Made by a program: the position numbers and the translations under genes. DNA of 64,000 bases from Sphagnum compactum (taxonomy: Eukaryota > Bryophyta > Sphagnopsida > Sphagnales), in assembly GCA_965153455.1 (NCBI GenBank), contig OZ234499.1, positions 2,777,731-2,841,730 on the forward strand, written 5' to 3'. Shown here one piece after another: positions 1 through 13,130 of this stretch (positions are counted from its first letter, which is position 1; every line of letters begins with the position of its first letter). Below the pieces are notes generated by a model. It did not search any database, was not told the origin of the DNA, and saw only the letters and a list, made by a program, of their open reading frames with translations.

Positions 1-1560
1 AGTGCAATAGATTTTAATGGGGATTCATATTGGAAAATATGAATGATTTTTAAAACAAAAGGTGGATTCGTAGCATAGACTTTTGAAATAATGACATTGT
101 TTTTGTCACAAACAAATTTTTTTACATGTGGGCTCAATAGTACGACTTAGTAGTGTCAAAATAAAAAATAAAAAATAGAATATCACAACTTCAAAAGTTT
201 AAAAATAATATGCATTGAAACCTTCTCAATACAAGATATTTTAATTTTAAAATATTTAATCTAATAATAAAAGACCTTTTTTTGTCAATAAAAATCAATT
301 TCACATTGAAAACTCCAACCTTTCATTATGGAGTTTTTTACCAATCACATATTGAGTGATATCTAGATAGGTTGGTTTATCAATTCTATTGTGATAAAAA
401 ATATAAAACGCATATTAAATGAATAGTTTGCTAATTATCATTATTGTAAAACTTTTAGCAATTGTCAAAATGTGAATTCTCATACATCACTTTTGAGTCG
501 TCTAACCATGCTTTTACCTCACAATAAATTGAAGATGCATTTAGTACCAAAAAAACTCTTGAATCATATCATATGAGTTATGCCCAAAGTTTTAAGGAAA
601 ACCTAGACTTATTTCAAGTCTTGAACATTCATATTCCAATAGTCTTCATTGTGCCTAGTGCCTACATTATAATTGCATAATATTTTCTTGACTTTTTCAC
701 CTATGGCAACCCACAATTGTTCGTGCAAGCTTGGCCATTCCTCCCATGTATGAAGTGATAGATGTTGCAATTTTTCTCCACACGGTCGTTGCCATCTTAG
801 ATTGGTCTCTACCATCTACTTTGTCCAAATTTGAAAGATATTATCTTGCTTGGTTCTGACAAGAGTTAGGATTTCATGATCCATGTGTCTTCTGAACTCA
901 ACCCTCCCATATTTCTTAGTCTTCTGGGCTACAGTTCACACAAGTTGTCTCCATGCACAAGTGTTGACCGGTTCATACATATGCATTATAATTCAAAATG
1001 CAGCAGCAAATTACAATCATATCTGTTGCATGTTGCATGCAAGTATGAACATTTGGTTTCAATGTACAATTGTACATATTGTACATAGTTTTGGTACAAT
1101 TTGGTACCAATTACAGTTTGGGCAATTTTAATGTGTGCCAAGTGTCAGCTTTCTGGTTTCAATTCAGAGAACTTGTTCTGTTTTGAACTAGTGGCTGTAA
1201 TAGACTTATCCGGAAAGTAAGAAAAACACAGCACCAGAACCCTGAGTTTGGTCATACACAGGGTGAGATTTTTTAAAAACCTGCAAAAAAGTACATTAGC
1301 ATTCAAGGGGGGATGAAATTCAGAAAACCATCAATTTTGGTAGTAAACTGAGTTTCATCGTGTCTTTCCTTTTTCCTGAGCGCCTCCACTGCTGCTACAT
1401 ATATTTTCACTGCTCCTATCTCAACAACCACTATAATTAGTCCAACCTTGTGCATTAAATGGCGGAGTTTCATCATTTCATACTGAGATTTAAAAAAATG
1501 TCTTTACTTTGCAATACCCGTGAAAGAGGGGATAGGGGGTGAAAGGAGGCCCAAAGACAG
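1..1560. other. AT-rich DNA with a dispersed repeat, no gene seen
   Basis: Bases about 280-520 match 58,745-58,960 in order (CCAATCACATATTGAGTGATAT and neighbouring motifs, and CTCATACATCACTTTTGAG), so this is one member of a dispersed, diverged repeat family. The rest shows no recognisable coding or RNA gene. Confidence 0.5.
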
Positions 1561-1662
1561 GGTTACTTTACGGATAAGTCTAATGAAGGACAAGTTTCAG
1601 AATGCTCAACCAACCTGTTCCCCCCTCCCAACACACACAAAACTTTCAAAGAAAGTAAAGAG

Positions 1663-1895
1663 ATGCCAAACTGTATGTAAAGGGGCTCGTACTTAGTGCC
1701 TACCTCAATAGATGTTGGGTTTTTTCCAAATGGACCAAATGCACATAGACTCTCAAAAGAAACATATGGGCCCGGCTGAGGCAACCAAAAGGGGGGCCAA
1801 ACTCTATGTGAAGGGGCTCCACCTCAATCACGGTAGGTTTTTTCCCACATGGACATAGGCTTTCACAAGGAAAGTATGAGGTAACCAGAGAAAAA
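1663..1895. repeat. Two-copy tandem repeat of about 105-125 bp
   Basis: Copy 1 runs about 1,663-1,788 and copy 2 about 1,789-1,895. Both read CCAAACT.TATGT.AAGGGGCT, then ACCTCAAT, GGTTTTTTCC and CATAG.CT, ending GAGG(C)AACC. Confidence 0.7.
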
Positions 1896-2328
1896 GGTAC
1901 ACTAGTGTTCTAAACTAACTTCATCTTTTTTATTAAACAATCATTTTGGGAACCTTTTTCTTTTCACTTCTTGCATTGTCCTCTTTGCTTCAACAAGCCA
2001 AGCTGGTTCTGTTCACCCAAATCCTTGGTACAAACTTTTTGCCCCCACCAACTGGTTTTGGAGCATAGTAGATTGTCTACATTGCTTTGGAATCATGTGT
2101 TTGGAAAGATGCTAAAAACAGCATCAACTTCATGCAGTCAAAGTGATGCCCTGCACAGTGGTGCCTGTGTGGCTCTGCATGGGGTTGAACTGATGTGGGT
2201 TGAGATTTTTAGATTTTTCTAAAAACCATGTTGCAGAATGTTCACCGGAACTAGGCTACCAGAAACTAATTGGTCCTGTACAAGCGTCGTACTGGGTGGA
2301 TATCAAATGCAGTGATTAGCAGCAGAAC

Positions 2329-3045
2329 TTGGAATGCAAATTTTGTTTTTCTTGTTCTTCTTTTCAGAACACGACAACATGTGTTTTGCAAAGAAGGAGA
2401 ATATGCATTGCAACTGCAAAAAAAGTGCATTGCAAGTTTCTCTCTCACCTGCCTACAGTTCAAGGGGGGCAGGAGGAGTGGAACATCCTCCATGGGCATG
2501 TAGTGTGACACAAGCAAGCAGCCATCAAGTCCAGTCGTCCTTGTACATACATGGATCTTTGGTGTGACAAATAACCCATCCACTTCAAGGCACAAAAAAG
2601 TCATGAAACATGTGAGAAAGTATTAAAATGCAAAGGTAAGGACTCAGGACTGGCCCCACTGTTCTCAGAATGTGGGCCCAACATGAGTGGAATCGAAGTT
2701 CTTCTTGTTCCTCTTTGCAGAACATGACATGTGTTTTGCGAAGTATTATATATATACATTGCAACTGCTCAAAACTGTGCAAGTTGTTGCACTGTGACCC
2801 TCTTAAAGCTCAGAGGTGGGAGTATAACATCCTGAATGGGTCTGTAGTGTGTACGTAACCCATTGCCACAAGCAGCAAGCCATTGAGTCCAGTCATCCTT
2901 GTCTATGGAGCTTTGGTGTGACAAATAACCCATCCACTTTGAAGCACAAAAAAATCGTGAAAAATGTAAGAAAGTATTAAACTGCCGGGTAATGACTAGC
3001 CCAGTGTACTTAGAACGTAGGCCCAACATAAGTCGGAGATGGGTG
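2329..3045. repeat. Tandem duplication, unit about 359 bp
   Basis: Unit 1 is 2,329-2,687 and unit 2 is 2,688-3,045. Shared landmarks in order: TTCTTGTTC.TC, CAGAACA, CATGTGTTTTGC, CATTGCAACTGC, CATCAAGTCCAGTC / CATTGAGTCCAGTC, GGTGTGACAAATAACCCATC, AGAAAGTATTAAA and GGCCCAACAT. Moderately diverged; no conserved reading frame. Confidence 0.85.
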
Positions 3046-3887
3046 TGGTACTGAATACCCAGAACTGCCCCCTTTGAGGTCCTTAGCCAATGTAAAGAAC
3101 CAGTAGGATTTTCCTTGTACAATGGAACTGTAGCTGTGATTTGATGATAAAACCCTGGCAAACTCCATTAAACAAAGCACTCAGCAAGGGGGAAAAGGAG
3201 GAAAAAAAGAGAGAGGAACCAAGATCGAGCCAAAAGAGCAGAATGTAAAATGGGTCACAAAGGGCCATTGGAACAAATGGTGTTCCAAAGCCCCCACCAC
3301 TCGCAAGGAGCATATCAGAAGGAGAAAGGAATGGAAACCTGAAAAAGTAGTAAACCTAAAAGAGTCCTCACCTACAACAACAGCGCACCTCAAAATAGAG
3401 ACAGCCCCAGCTCTTTGTGATTTTGTTTCAGAGGAGAGGAGACACCTTAGGCACAAGGTGGCTGAACAAATAGCGAGACGAGGAATTTACTGCTCAAGGT
3501 AAGGTGCCCTCCACATACACTAGAAAAAACTCTAGTGGTCCTATACAGAGGTTGTATGAAGCTAGCTCATCCAAGTCTTGGAGCACTGCCTCCATCCCTT
3601 CTCAATTATGATTTGTCAGTTATTTGTTGTTGGTAAAAAAAATTAGAGCTTACAACATATATAACTAAGCTAAATTTTCTCAAGACCAATGTTCTTTCAT
3701 TTTTCATGTGCTTGCCTTCCTGTTGTAGTGTTTTATTTGCAGTAAAGATAGTCAGGTCAATAGCAGCATTTTTTTCTAGCAAATTCCTATTGGGAAAATT
3801 TTGAAAATTTGTATATTTTCAGTGTAAAGTGCAACACAGCTGCGGGGCCATAGCTTCAAACCCTAGCACTTACCCTAAAATAACAAG
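3046..3887. other. Intergenic DNA, no gene seen
   Basis: Bases 3,722-3,812 match 10,148-10,236 (TGTTTTATTT..A.TAAAG.TAGTCA, then ATTTTTTT.TAG..A and GGGA.AATTTTGAAAA), another dispersed repeat. No coding sequence recognised. Confidence 0.5.
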
Positions 3888-6800
3888 CACAGAAAAACCC
3901 CCTTTTTTAACCAAAGAGCTTTCGAGTAAATGTCGTTTCCAACTACATTCCAACTACAAATTCTAAAATTTTAAAATTGAAAAATCAAATAAGTTGAACT
4001 GCCAACAAAATTGGTCAGCAATTGAAAACGGTCCTTAACGAAAGGATCACCTTCTACAACTGGTTTACATTGACAACTTCCCTCATTGACTTTTAGTTAA
4101 AAGGTCGACTAAAGTTGTGATGTCATCAAATGTCATTCTACTTTGGGTGAGGTTGCATCATCACAAGTTGGGCCTTCAACTATTTTGGTAATTTGGTTTT
4201 TGGTTGAATGACTATTTACATTTGGTGGATGGATGAAATGCAAGGCACATTTGTATGTTTGGGCATTTCCCTGCTTTATTACAATTAATTTTTAATTTTT
4301 CAATGGGGTGGATGATTTGCTTTTTTAAACTAGTTGGAGATTTTTAAATGACAACAACCTCACCAAAGGTTATAGTTTCAAAATATAATTTAAGGAAATT
4401 TTAAAATATAATTTTGTAATAATTTATGTTCAATATATGTAATTTATTATTTCTATGTAAATCAAATGTTAGTTTACAACAAAGCAAGTAATGATACATA
4501 ATTCATTTTTTTGTGGAACTTCAATGTTTATTCATTTTTATACATATGATGTCTTAATATTTATTTAAATTACGATAAAAATTCATTAATTATTAAGCTA
4601 CATGTAAATTTTTTTGTATAACTAAATGGTTGTGTATGATGAATTTTTTTTGTGCATATAAATGGTAAATTTTAATTTTATAATAAGATTTATGGAAATT
4701 CTAAAATATAAGTTTGTAATAGTGTGTATGTGGGTAAGAACACAATCAAAGGACCCACCCAAATGCGAGAACATTCCTTTAAACTATATTTTTGTATGTT
4801 TGAAAGATCACAAAGGACACATAATAATTTGGATTGTCATAAAAAAAATTGGAATATTTTTCATTAATTGCAAAGTTTATATGCTCAAATCAAAAATGTT
4901 TTTGCATGTTCAAAGCACTCAAACCTCAAGAGTGGATAGTCCTTATTTTTTTCAAACATCTTTTTTTCTACCAAATAGTTACCATTCCTTATGAAAATTG
5001 AAAATGATTGTAACATTGATAAATAGAAGGGCAAAAGGACTTGAACTAATGTTTGGTTCAAACGTGCTTTTGACCCTAAAATTTATGGATTTTGAAAATG
5101 TGGCCTTAACAAAAAAAAATTGTTCACATTTATGTGATAGGGGGCATGAATACATAATATATATGATATAAATTCAATTTGTAATCAGAACATGTTCATA
5201 TATAACATGTAGTGTTAAAATCGATATCCAAAATTCAAAATTTTAAGTTATGAACCAACACAAAAATGACATGTGTCATGTGTAGTCATTGGAAAAGGAC
5301 CTTTACCTTGGTGCCCATGGCTCCTTTAACCATGTTCACTCATGTTTAATAGGTATAATTTATGTGGATCGAATTTTAGTTTTGGAACATACCAAATAAT
5401 GATACAAAAATAATGGTTTTGTGGAACTCTAATGTTTTTTTAATACACACATGATATATATGTAAATAAATTCATTAAACATTAAACTACATGTAAATGT
5501 TTTTTGTGTAAATGAATAGTTATGTATGACGCAAATATGTTTTGTGCATATAAATATTAAAATTTTAATTTCAAAATGAAGTTTAAAGAAAATTCTTAAA
5601 TATAATTTTGTAGTAATTTATGTTCAATATATGTCATTTACTAGTTCTATGTAAATTCAATGTTAGTTTACAACAAATCAAGTAATGATACATAATTAAT
5701 TTTTTTGTGGAACTTTGATGTTTATTCATTTTTATACTTTTGATGTTTTAATATATATTTAAAATTATGGTAAAAATTTATTGATTAGTAAGTTACATGT
5801 AAATGTTTTTTGTATAAATGAATGGTTATGTATGATGATTTTTTTGTGCATATAAGTTTTGAAAATGAAATTTAATTCTGGAATGTAAGTCAATTTAATA
5901 ATGTGTATGTTCAACACACAAATACTAATTCATTATTTTTATGTAGATTCAATTTTTGTTTATAACATATCAAGTAATTATACATAATTTTTATTTTTTT
6001 GGAATTATAATGTTGGCTACTAATTCCAATTTTTAAAAATCTTAATATTTATTTTAAAATTATAATAATTATCAGAATAGTTTTTAAGGATATTTAATAA
6101 ATTATTATGTAATTACAAAAATTATTGTTATTTTAACATTACTATATTTTTAAAATATTTTTTCTATATATATATTTATTATTTATTATTTTATTTTATT
6201 TTTCATATTTATTATATTAGTTCATAATAATTAGAACAAGTTAGGTAAAATATTGAATATTAATAATAGTTATAATACCTAACCAAGCCAAACTACTAGC
6301 TACAATATTATCATTAATGTTGTTGTAATTTTAGCCAATTATAAATTTTCACTACATTATAATAATTATTGTAAGTAAAATTTCATTAAATTTTTTTTGG
6401 TTTTTTATATTTTAATTAATTATTATTTTCATGAAATAATAATAAAAGTCATAACGAATTAGTCATTTTTAAATATTCACTAATTATTAATGATTTATTA
6501 TTTCTAGATATTTATAGTTAATCTTTCAAAAAAACATTAAACTCATTATCATATATTTAAAAAATGATAATCATATATTAATTTTTCTTAAATGTAAATA
6601 TACAATTCAAAATGGTTGATGAATAATTATTATAAATAATTAATGCAATTAGTTATATCGAGGCTAAATAAACTATTAATTTAAGTTTAAGCCTAACTAA
6701 ACTTAAATTAGTTTGTAATTTGGTTGTAACTAGATTACAACTATAAGAGTCGCAATTAGATCACAACTAGGTTATAACTAAAATATTTATCCCATATTGT

Positions 6801-7577
6801 TTGGGTTCCATTCCAAAAATCCAAACTATATAAAAAAGTGCATTAAGATTATTGAAGAAACACAATAATCATGAAAATGTAATAATCATTTGGGATGAGT
6901 TAATACAAAAGGTTCAACCCTAAAGGTTAAACCAAATCAAATATGATTTCATTTGTTAAGTGCCATGTGGCCTAAGTCTAGGCCTAATTTAAATGCTAAT
7001 GTTTAGCCCTAGTTTAAGTGTAAATTAAATGGTTTATATTTAAGCTTAATGTAGGTTTTTAGGTCTAAACCTAACTTATGTTTAGGCTAAGTGGCCAATG
7101 TTCAAGCACCACATGGCTAGCCTATGGATGTGGGTGTGTCAATTGTCATTTAATTATTTGTTGACCCCAAACTTTGTGAGCTTACCACATGTTATTTAAT
7201 TATTCATTGACCCCGAACTTTGTAAATGTGTCAACATTGTGTGTGTGCCATGTGTCACCAAACCATTGGTCAAATGTTCAACTTACAATCATCCACCAAT
7301 CAAGATCAATTGAAAACAATTCTCAATTATAGTGGTATGTAGTTTGCAACTAAAATGGTAAGTAGTGGCTATTGTTATGGTGTTGACACATGTCTAAACT
7401 TTTCAACTAGAATGTCATTTTCAACTTGTACTTATCAACTTTTTTGTTTTGTAGTTGAAAAAACATTTCCTAGTTGCAAAATAATACTTTGCAACTACAC
7501 TAGTTCTTTTCAACTTTGTTTTTTTGTTGAAATGTAGTTGGAGACATAGTTGCAAAAAAGGGGGCTTTCTATTAGTG
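3888..7577. mobile_element. Putative non-autonomous CACTA-like element
   Basis: Left end CACAGAAAAACCCCCTTTTTT (3,888-3,908) is the imperfect complement of the right end AAAAAAGGGGGCTTTCTATTAGTG (to 7,577). Both 200-300 bp subterminal zones are crowded with CAACT/AGTTG motifs (3,940-4,240 and 7,330-7,555), as in CACTA subterminal repeats. The interior has no transposase and contains about four copies of a 290-bp AT-rich repeat. A matching 3-bp target duplication is not evident, so the exact ends are uncertain. Confidence 0.45.
4370..6035. repeat. About four copies of a 290-bp AT-rich repeat
   Basis: Copies at about 4,370-4,730, 5,345-5,600, 5,600-5,905 and a partial one at 5,905-6,035. Landmarks: ATGTTCAATATATGT, TTAGTTTACAACAAA.CAAGTAATGATACATAA, TTTTGTGGAACT, ACATGTAAAT.TTTTT, GGTTATGTATGA and TTTTGTGCATATAA. 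A 600-bp unrelated stretch separates the first from the rest. Confidence 0.82.
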
Positions 7578-9240
7578 TGTCACAATAGGCCTATTTGAGG
7601 CAAAAGGCATTAGTGGAATTAATCTTGCTACTCAATTGTAAGTTTTGTTTAAGGAATACAAATTGACTAACAAAATTATTTGTTATGTGAAAGATGAAGG
7701 TATAAATATGTCTACAATGACAAATGTTTTAAAACAAATTGTTAGGTAGGACAATTGGGGATATTAACATCATTTGAAGGTGTTTATTTTGGCCATGCCC
7801 TTTCTAAAGCTTGCCAATATGCCACTTTTAATGAGAAGGTAAAATTCAAGTATACAACCTGTGAACATCAAATATGCACAATCTTCAATTCAACCTTATA
7901 TATTACATGGCCAAAAAAATCAGGAAAAGGAAATGTTAAGTGGACAAAAGCTTGTTTGACTGCATGTTTGTGACCATGGAAACTAAACACACCATTGAAG
8001 ACAAGGTTTGCCTCCAAAGTGACAATGTTCTAACAAGCTCTTGAATTCAAGATTGTTATCCATGTTTGTTGTAGTCAATAAACATTAACTTTACAAGGTA
8101 GAATTCAAACACCACATATTTGGGCCATTGTAGGAATCATCGCTTCAACCTTTGCCCCAATTCTATCAAGTTGTGTGTTAAATCAATGTCATGGTTATTA
8201 GTAGTTGAGTGATGCATTTGCAAATGCAATTAACTCTTGTGTGAAATTGACCAATAAAAGACTTAAATTAAAAATTTAGATGAACTTCATTCCCCCATCT
8301 CAATTTGATGCAAAATTGCTTTTGTTAACAAATAGGATGTGATTAGTAGTCACTTGTGTGCTTACTCCATTTCTAGATTGTTTGCATCAATTTGATTTTT
8401 AAAAAATTCACATGATAATGGCTTTAATGCTTGAGACTAAATTTAGAGATCTTTTTATTTTGAGTAATTATGTGGGAATAAAAAAAAATCACAATTGCAC
8501 CAAGTTACAACAAGGTATGATTCTAAAATTCTAATTCCCCTTTTGTGTTCAACTTATTAAAAAGTTCATCCTTTTACAGGACACCCATCAAATTTTGGCC
8601 CCCAAGAATGGCCATTGGTGAAGTTTGGTGCAAGATTGACTCAAGATCAAATTATCATGGAACATATAAGTTTTTGGTTTTGCAATCATAAATTTTAGTA
8701 AAACAATGTATTTGTAAGTGAAATGTGTAATGCTAACAATTTGCTTTTGATTATAGGTGCAACAAAAACTTACATGTTTTCAAAATTTTCAATTAGTTAT
8801 AAAGTCGTGTGAAGATCCATTACAGTAGTGGAAAGTACATGAGGCATAATTTCCTATTGTTGGATACTTTGTTTGTATGATTTTAAGTATTTTGGGGAAG
8901 CCAATTGAAGTAAAAGATAATTTTTTAAAAAATTGGGATTTTAACAAGGCTTCATATATGTCAACTTGGAACCCAAAACTTAAACCAACTTGTAGGAATC
9001 CACATTTTGGTTTTGAAGCATTTGTAGGGGCTTAGTCTCTTGATCATTTTGGGATGTTGAAGCAAATTTCTTAGATCAAATTGAAGAGGAGTTTGAAAAC
9101 CAATTAAATCACTATGTTAACCTTGTTGAGATGGTAGATTATGATTTCTAGATTTGCATTTATGTTTACTAGGGCAAACTTGTGGCATGTTTGTCCAATT
9201 TGATCTCGATGGCCTCTCATTTCATGTATGTTTAAAAATA
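7560..9240 (+). pseudogene. Decayed hAT-type transposase (plant BED/hAT family)
   Basis: Joined over frameshifts and stops, plus-strand frames give FEAKGISGINLATQL, LTNKIICYVKDEGINM, FGHALSKACQYAT, ITWPKKSGKGNVKWTKAC, then fragments corresponding to the catalytic middle (near 8,430-8,490 a DLFILSNYVG-like segment) and an acidic LNHYVNLVEM segment near 9,090. This order is familiar from plant hAT-like transposases that carry a BED finger and a C-terminal dimerisation region. The longest intact stretch is 7,755-7,973. The N-terminal part is absent, the gene ending abruptly at the right edge of the upstream CACTA-like element. Non-functional. Confidence 0.7.
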
Positions 9241-9617
9241 AAAATTGTAATAGTTTTATGCAATTTGTTATTGTAATTTGACATCACATGTATGCATTGT
9301 TTCATTAGATTTAGGCCTTTGAAAGTTTTCTACAAAACTTCCAAAGTGTGAAATGAAAACTTTTAATTTTTATTAAACAAGATAAAATTATTTACCCTTT
9401 TCTTATTTTTTAAAACCCTAACCAAAGGTATATGATAGAGGTACCTAGATTCTACCCATCTACACAAAAATTAAATTTTTTTTACCCAAACCTTACATTA
9501 ATGGAAAAAAAATCATAATATACATTTACATACACTTTTGATTTTGATTTTGTTTTAAAATAACCGAAACCAAATAACTAAAACTAGTGATTCTTTGAAA
9601 TTCAAACAACTACACAA

Positions 9618-10100
9618 CACTAGTAATTTCCAATATTGGGTGGGTATCAAAAAATTTTGATACCCACAAGATTTGATTTTCACAAAATAACTTACAAAAG
9701 GTTCCAATTTTCACTTTTAAATATTATTTAAAATTTATACATTGGGGCAAGGTATTAATATTTTAAAAGAAATTTGAATTAGTTTTCACAATACTGATTC
9801 TCATAAATTTGAGAATAATTGGTTATCATTTAAGAGTTCTCACAAACCAGTTATTATTGGTTTATGAGAAGGTTTAGACCTACTACCTAAGGTACACAAT
9901 ACCCCAAGAACCTGACTTGGGTAAAAGGATTTTACCTCACCTAGGTTTCAATGTTAGTTCTCACATAAATGAAAATTGGTGATCAAGTTTTTAGTAAAGG
10001 TATCACTCAAAATGATACCTTTAGGGGTTCAAATAAGGGATACCTAGGTGATATCCAAAGATATTTATGATACCTGCCCAACATTGGTAATTTTCACTAC
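9618..10100. mobile_element. MITE-like element with imperfect 25-35 bp terminal inverted repeats
   Basis: Left AATTTCCAATATTGGG followed by TGGGTATC pairs with right GATACCTGCCC then AACATTGGTAATT. Inside, a 13-bp arm hairpin lies at 9,640-9,667 and a second imperfect hairpin near 9,830-9,875. No coding capacity. The ends begin CACTAGT and finish CACTAC, so the family is uncertain. Confidence 0.55.
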
Positions 10101-11950
10101 ATTTTTTTTCTTGAACAAATCTTTAGCTCTCGTTACTTTTCTATTGATTGTAATGTTTTATTTCAATAAAGCTAGTCAATTTAACATCGACATTTTTTTG
10201 TAGAAATTTTTATTTGGGAGAATTTTGAAAAGATTATTTTTTATTTGAGAACATAAAAAAACCTTATCCTTGGGGCCAAGGGAATTACATTCATATTTGT
10301 AACAAAAAAATGTAATCTTTTGATATTAAATGTTTAATGTAACCAAATATTTATTACAATGTTAGATTTTGAGTATTATAAGATAAATCATAATTTTCAA
10401 TATCTATGCATGCAATGAATTTTGAACTCCCCAATTTTCAATATAAAAATGGATTATCATGAGAAAATAATGCATGAAATAATTGGTAAATGAAGACATT
10501 CACGAAATAATAAACCTTATTAATGAAATTGAAATATTAAAATTTATTCTTGTATGTTGGATGCAAAAAAAAAATTATGAATGTAATTTTTACCATTTTT
10601 ATTTTCTATTTTCACCATCAATGTCAAATAAACTAATGATGTATGGCCACACATTGTGATTTTTAAAAAGAAATTATGGCGAATTTTTTATTTCATAAAA
10701 TAAAATAAAATAAAAACTACATGTTTATCTCAAAAAATTCACGGCTTTGGGAAATTCAAGAAATTGATGATATATATTTGATGGGAATATTTGTTGTTAC
10801 AACATTTGTTGGCCCCCTAGTGAATTTAGTGTCTTGTCAAACTTGCCAACTTTCAAATGGCCAATAATTGTTAATTTTGGACTTTTCAAAAGGCTTCTGG
10901 AATTAAGTTATATATACATGAAAAAACTCTAGACATTGGGTTTAAAGTAATGGTCGTAATATGCATACAAACATTGTAGCACATGTTCAATATTTGTGCA
11001 AACATTTTTAAAACATTTTGGACTTTGAGATTGGTGTAGTGGTTCATACAATACACATTAATCATGATTCAAGGTGTAATGTTCTCCTCTTTCAATTTAT
11101 GCCCCAGACCTATTCTAATGCCACGAAATGCATTCACCCCATTGTTAAGGGCAAGATTGTATTGTAATAATCAAACCATACAAGCATGAAGAGTAGGTAA
11201 AATTGTAATGTTTATTCTAAGACAGGTTGGACAAAGCAAGTGAATTAGTAATTACATGGTAGTGTATATTACCTTATTGAGCTGGAATTAAAATTTATGT
11301 GGGAGTTTTTTTTTCTCAAATAGTGAGTACCAATGTGGGAGTGCCAAGACAAGAGATAGTAGAATAGTAGACGATAGAACCATGATCTTTTATCTCTTTT
11401 TTTTGTACTTTTTCCAGTATTTATTGTTCTTCCCTACATATCATTATGAGAAGTAAAATTGTGGCATAATTATGACAGATTCATAACTGTGCATATACTT
11501 GGGCTATGGGAAATATTATGGTTGTTGAAATATTATGGATGAGGTATGCATTTCTATTATAGATTTTGCATGAATGGAAATAAACATACAAGTGAACCAG
11601 TGGTAGAATATCAAGATTTACCAACTGTCAACCCTATAATTAGTTTGGTTATTTATAGCATCAATCTCCACTGAATTTGTTGTCAATAATCATCAAACAC
11701 CAACTCTGTTATAAGTGACCAATATTTAATCCTGTGGTCTACACAATAGTCTATAAACTATAGCCACTAAACCCTGCAACTTTCATCCCTCAAAATTTCA
11801 AGACTTTGGAGTGACATAAGTCTTACAAGACTTCTAGAATTAGGAGCTTGAATACAAAAAAACTCAAACAACATCTTGAAAACCTCGAAATCAATAGGAT
11901 ATTTATCCACATCGCAGAATAATATAAAGTAGCTATATTTATTAAATCCA
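10101..11950. other. AT-rich intergenic DNA, no gene seen
   Basis: Contains the second copy of a dispersed repeat (10,148-10,236, see 3,722-3,812). No coding or structural RNA gene recognised. Confidence 0.5.
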
Positions 11951-11954
11951 TCAT

Positions 11955-12215
11955 TTCAAAAATTTATTGAAATATTCCTGAATTTTTTTGATTTCTAAGT
12001 TATTCTGAAATATTCTTTCTCAATTATTTTGGAATATAATTTGTGTTAAGTAACTTTGGAAGATTCCTTCCAAATTATTATGCAATATTTTTTAAGAAGT
12101 ATTCTAGAATATTCTTTCTGAATTATTTTAGGACATCCTTTCTAAATTAGTCCAAAGTATTCTTTCTACATTTAACTTGGAATATTCTTTCCAAATTATT
12201 CTTTAAAAAATTTAG
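11955..12215. repeat. Minisatellite built on TTGGAATATTCTTTC
   Basis: About eight degenerate copies of a 30-40 bp unit containing TTATT.TGGAATATTCTTTC.AAA. Unit length varies and there is no coding potential. Confidence 0.75.
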
Positions 12216-13040
12216 TTTATGAAAAAATAGCTAGAATATGGCGACACCTAAAGAAGAATCGTCGGCTGAAATTTCATCAACATTTGACATGACAATAATG
12301 ATTTGGACTTTTAAAAAAAAAACATTTCATGGGCACATTTCGAGAAAAAAAAACTTCAAATATGGCAAAAAATTTCTTACAAGTTTCAATAGCTTGCCGA
12401 ATTAGAATTGTAGTAGGAGATTTTTGTCTAAACCCAAATATGGAAAATCGTCATTTTAACATATTAATACAAAAATGAAAATAGCGAAACCCTGCCGTCG
12501 TTTGCAAATTTGTAATTGCTAGGGGTGGAGACGAAAAGGTGGTGGTGTATGGTAACACCCCCCTTTGAATTCCTTCCATTTTTTCCCCATCCTCCCCTTC
12601 ACTCGCATTCTTTTAATCTATTTCACAACTTTTCTTTTCATACCTCTTCTCTCATCTCCAAACCTTTTCAGCTTTGACAATTTGAATTAGGCTTTTCTGT
12701 TATCACCTTTCAAATTTCATTTCATTTTTTTCTTTCCATTCTTTTAACTACATTTGATTTTTCTAGTTACTTCTGCTTCTTTTTCTTCTTGTTGTGAAGA
12801 GAAAAAACAAGGAGAGGAGCTAGGCTAGGAAAGGGAGTGTTAAAGGAAGTAGTGAAACACGGCAAGGCGTTCAATGTGAAAAAATTCTTGCAGACGCGGA
12901 GGTGGTGCGAAAAAACGATCTTACAGGTTTGAATTTTCTTCACATTTTTCAAACTTGCAGCTTCCTAGGTCTATGAACCTCCTAGAAACTTGTAATTTCT
13001 TTGGTTAGTATAGTTCTCATTGTAATTGAATTTCCTTCCT
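12216..13040. other. No gene assigned; pyrimidine-rich stretch
   Basis: Bases 12,540-12,780 are rich in C and T on the plus strand and are followed by a less AT-rich segment to 12,950, resembling a leader followed by a short exon (frame containing VKKFLQTRRWCEK, then a possible donor CAG|GTTTGA near 12,937). I could not identify a family or a continuation, so it is left unassigned. Confidence 0.25.
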
Positions 13041-13044
13041 ACAG

Positions 13045-13130
13045 AGTTTTCTTGCAATGTATTATTTGATTCACACAGAGTTTTCTTGCAATGTGTTATT
13101 TGATTCACACATAGTTTTCTTGCAAGTTGC
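13045..13130. repeat. 34-bp tandem repeat, about 2.5 copies
   Basis: The unit AGAGTTTTCTTGCAATGT plus ATTATTTGATTCACAC is repeated nearly perfectly, with a third partial copy. Confidence 0.85.
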
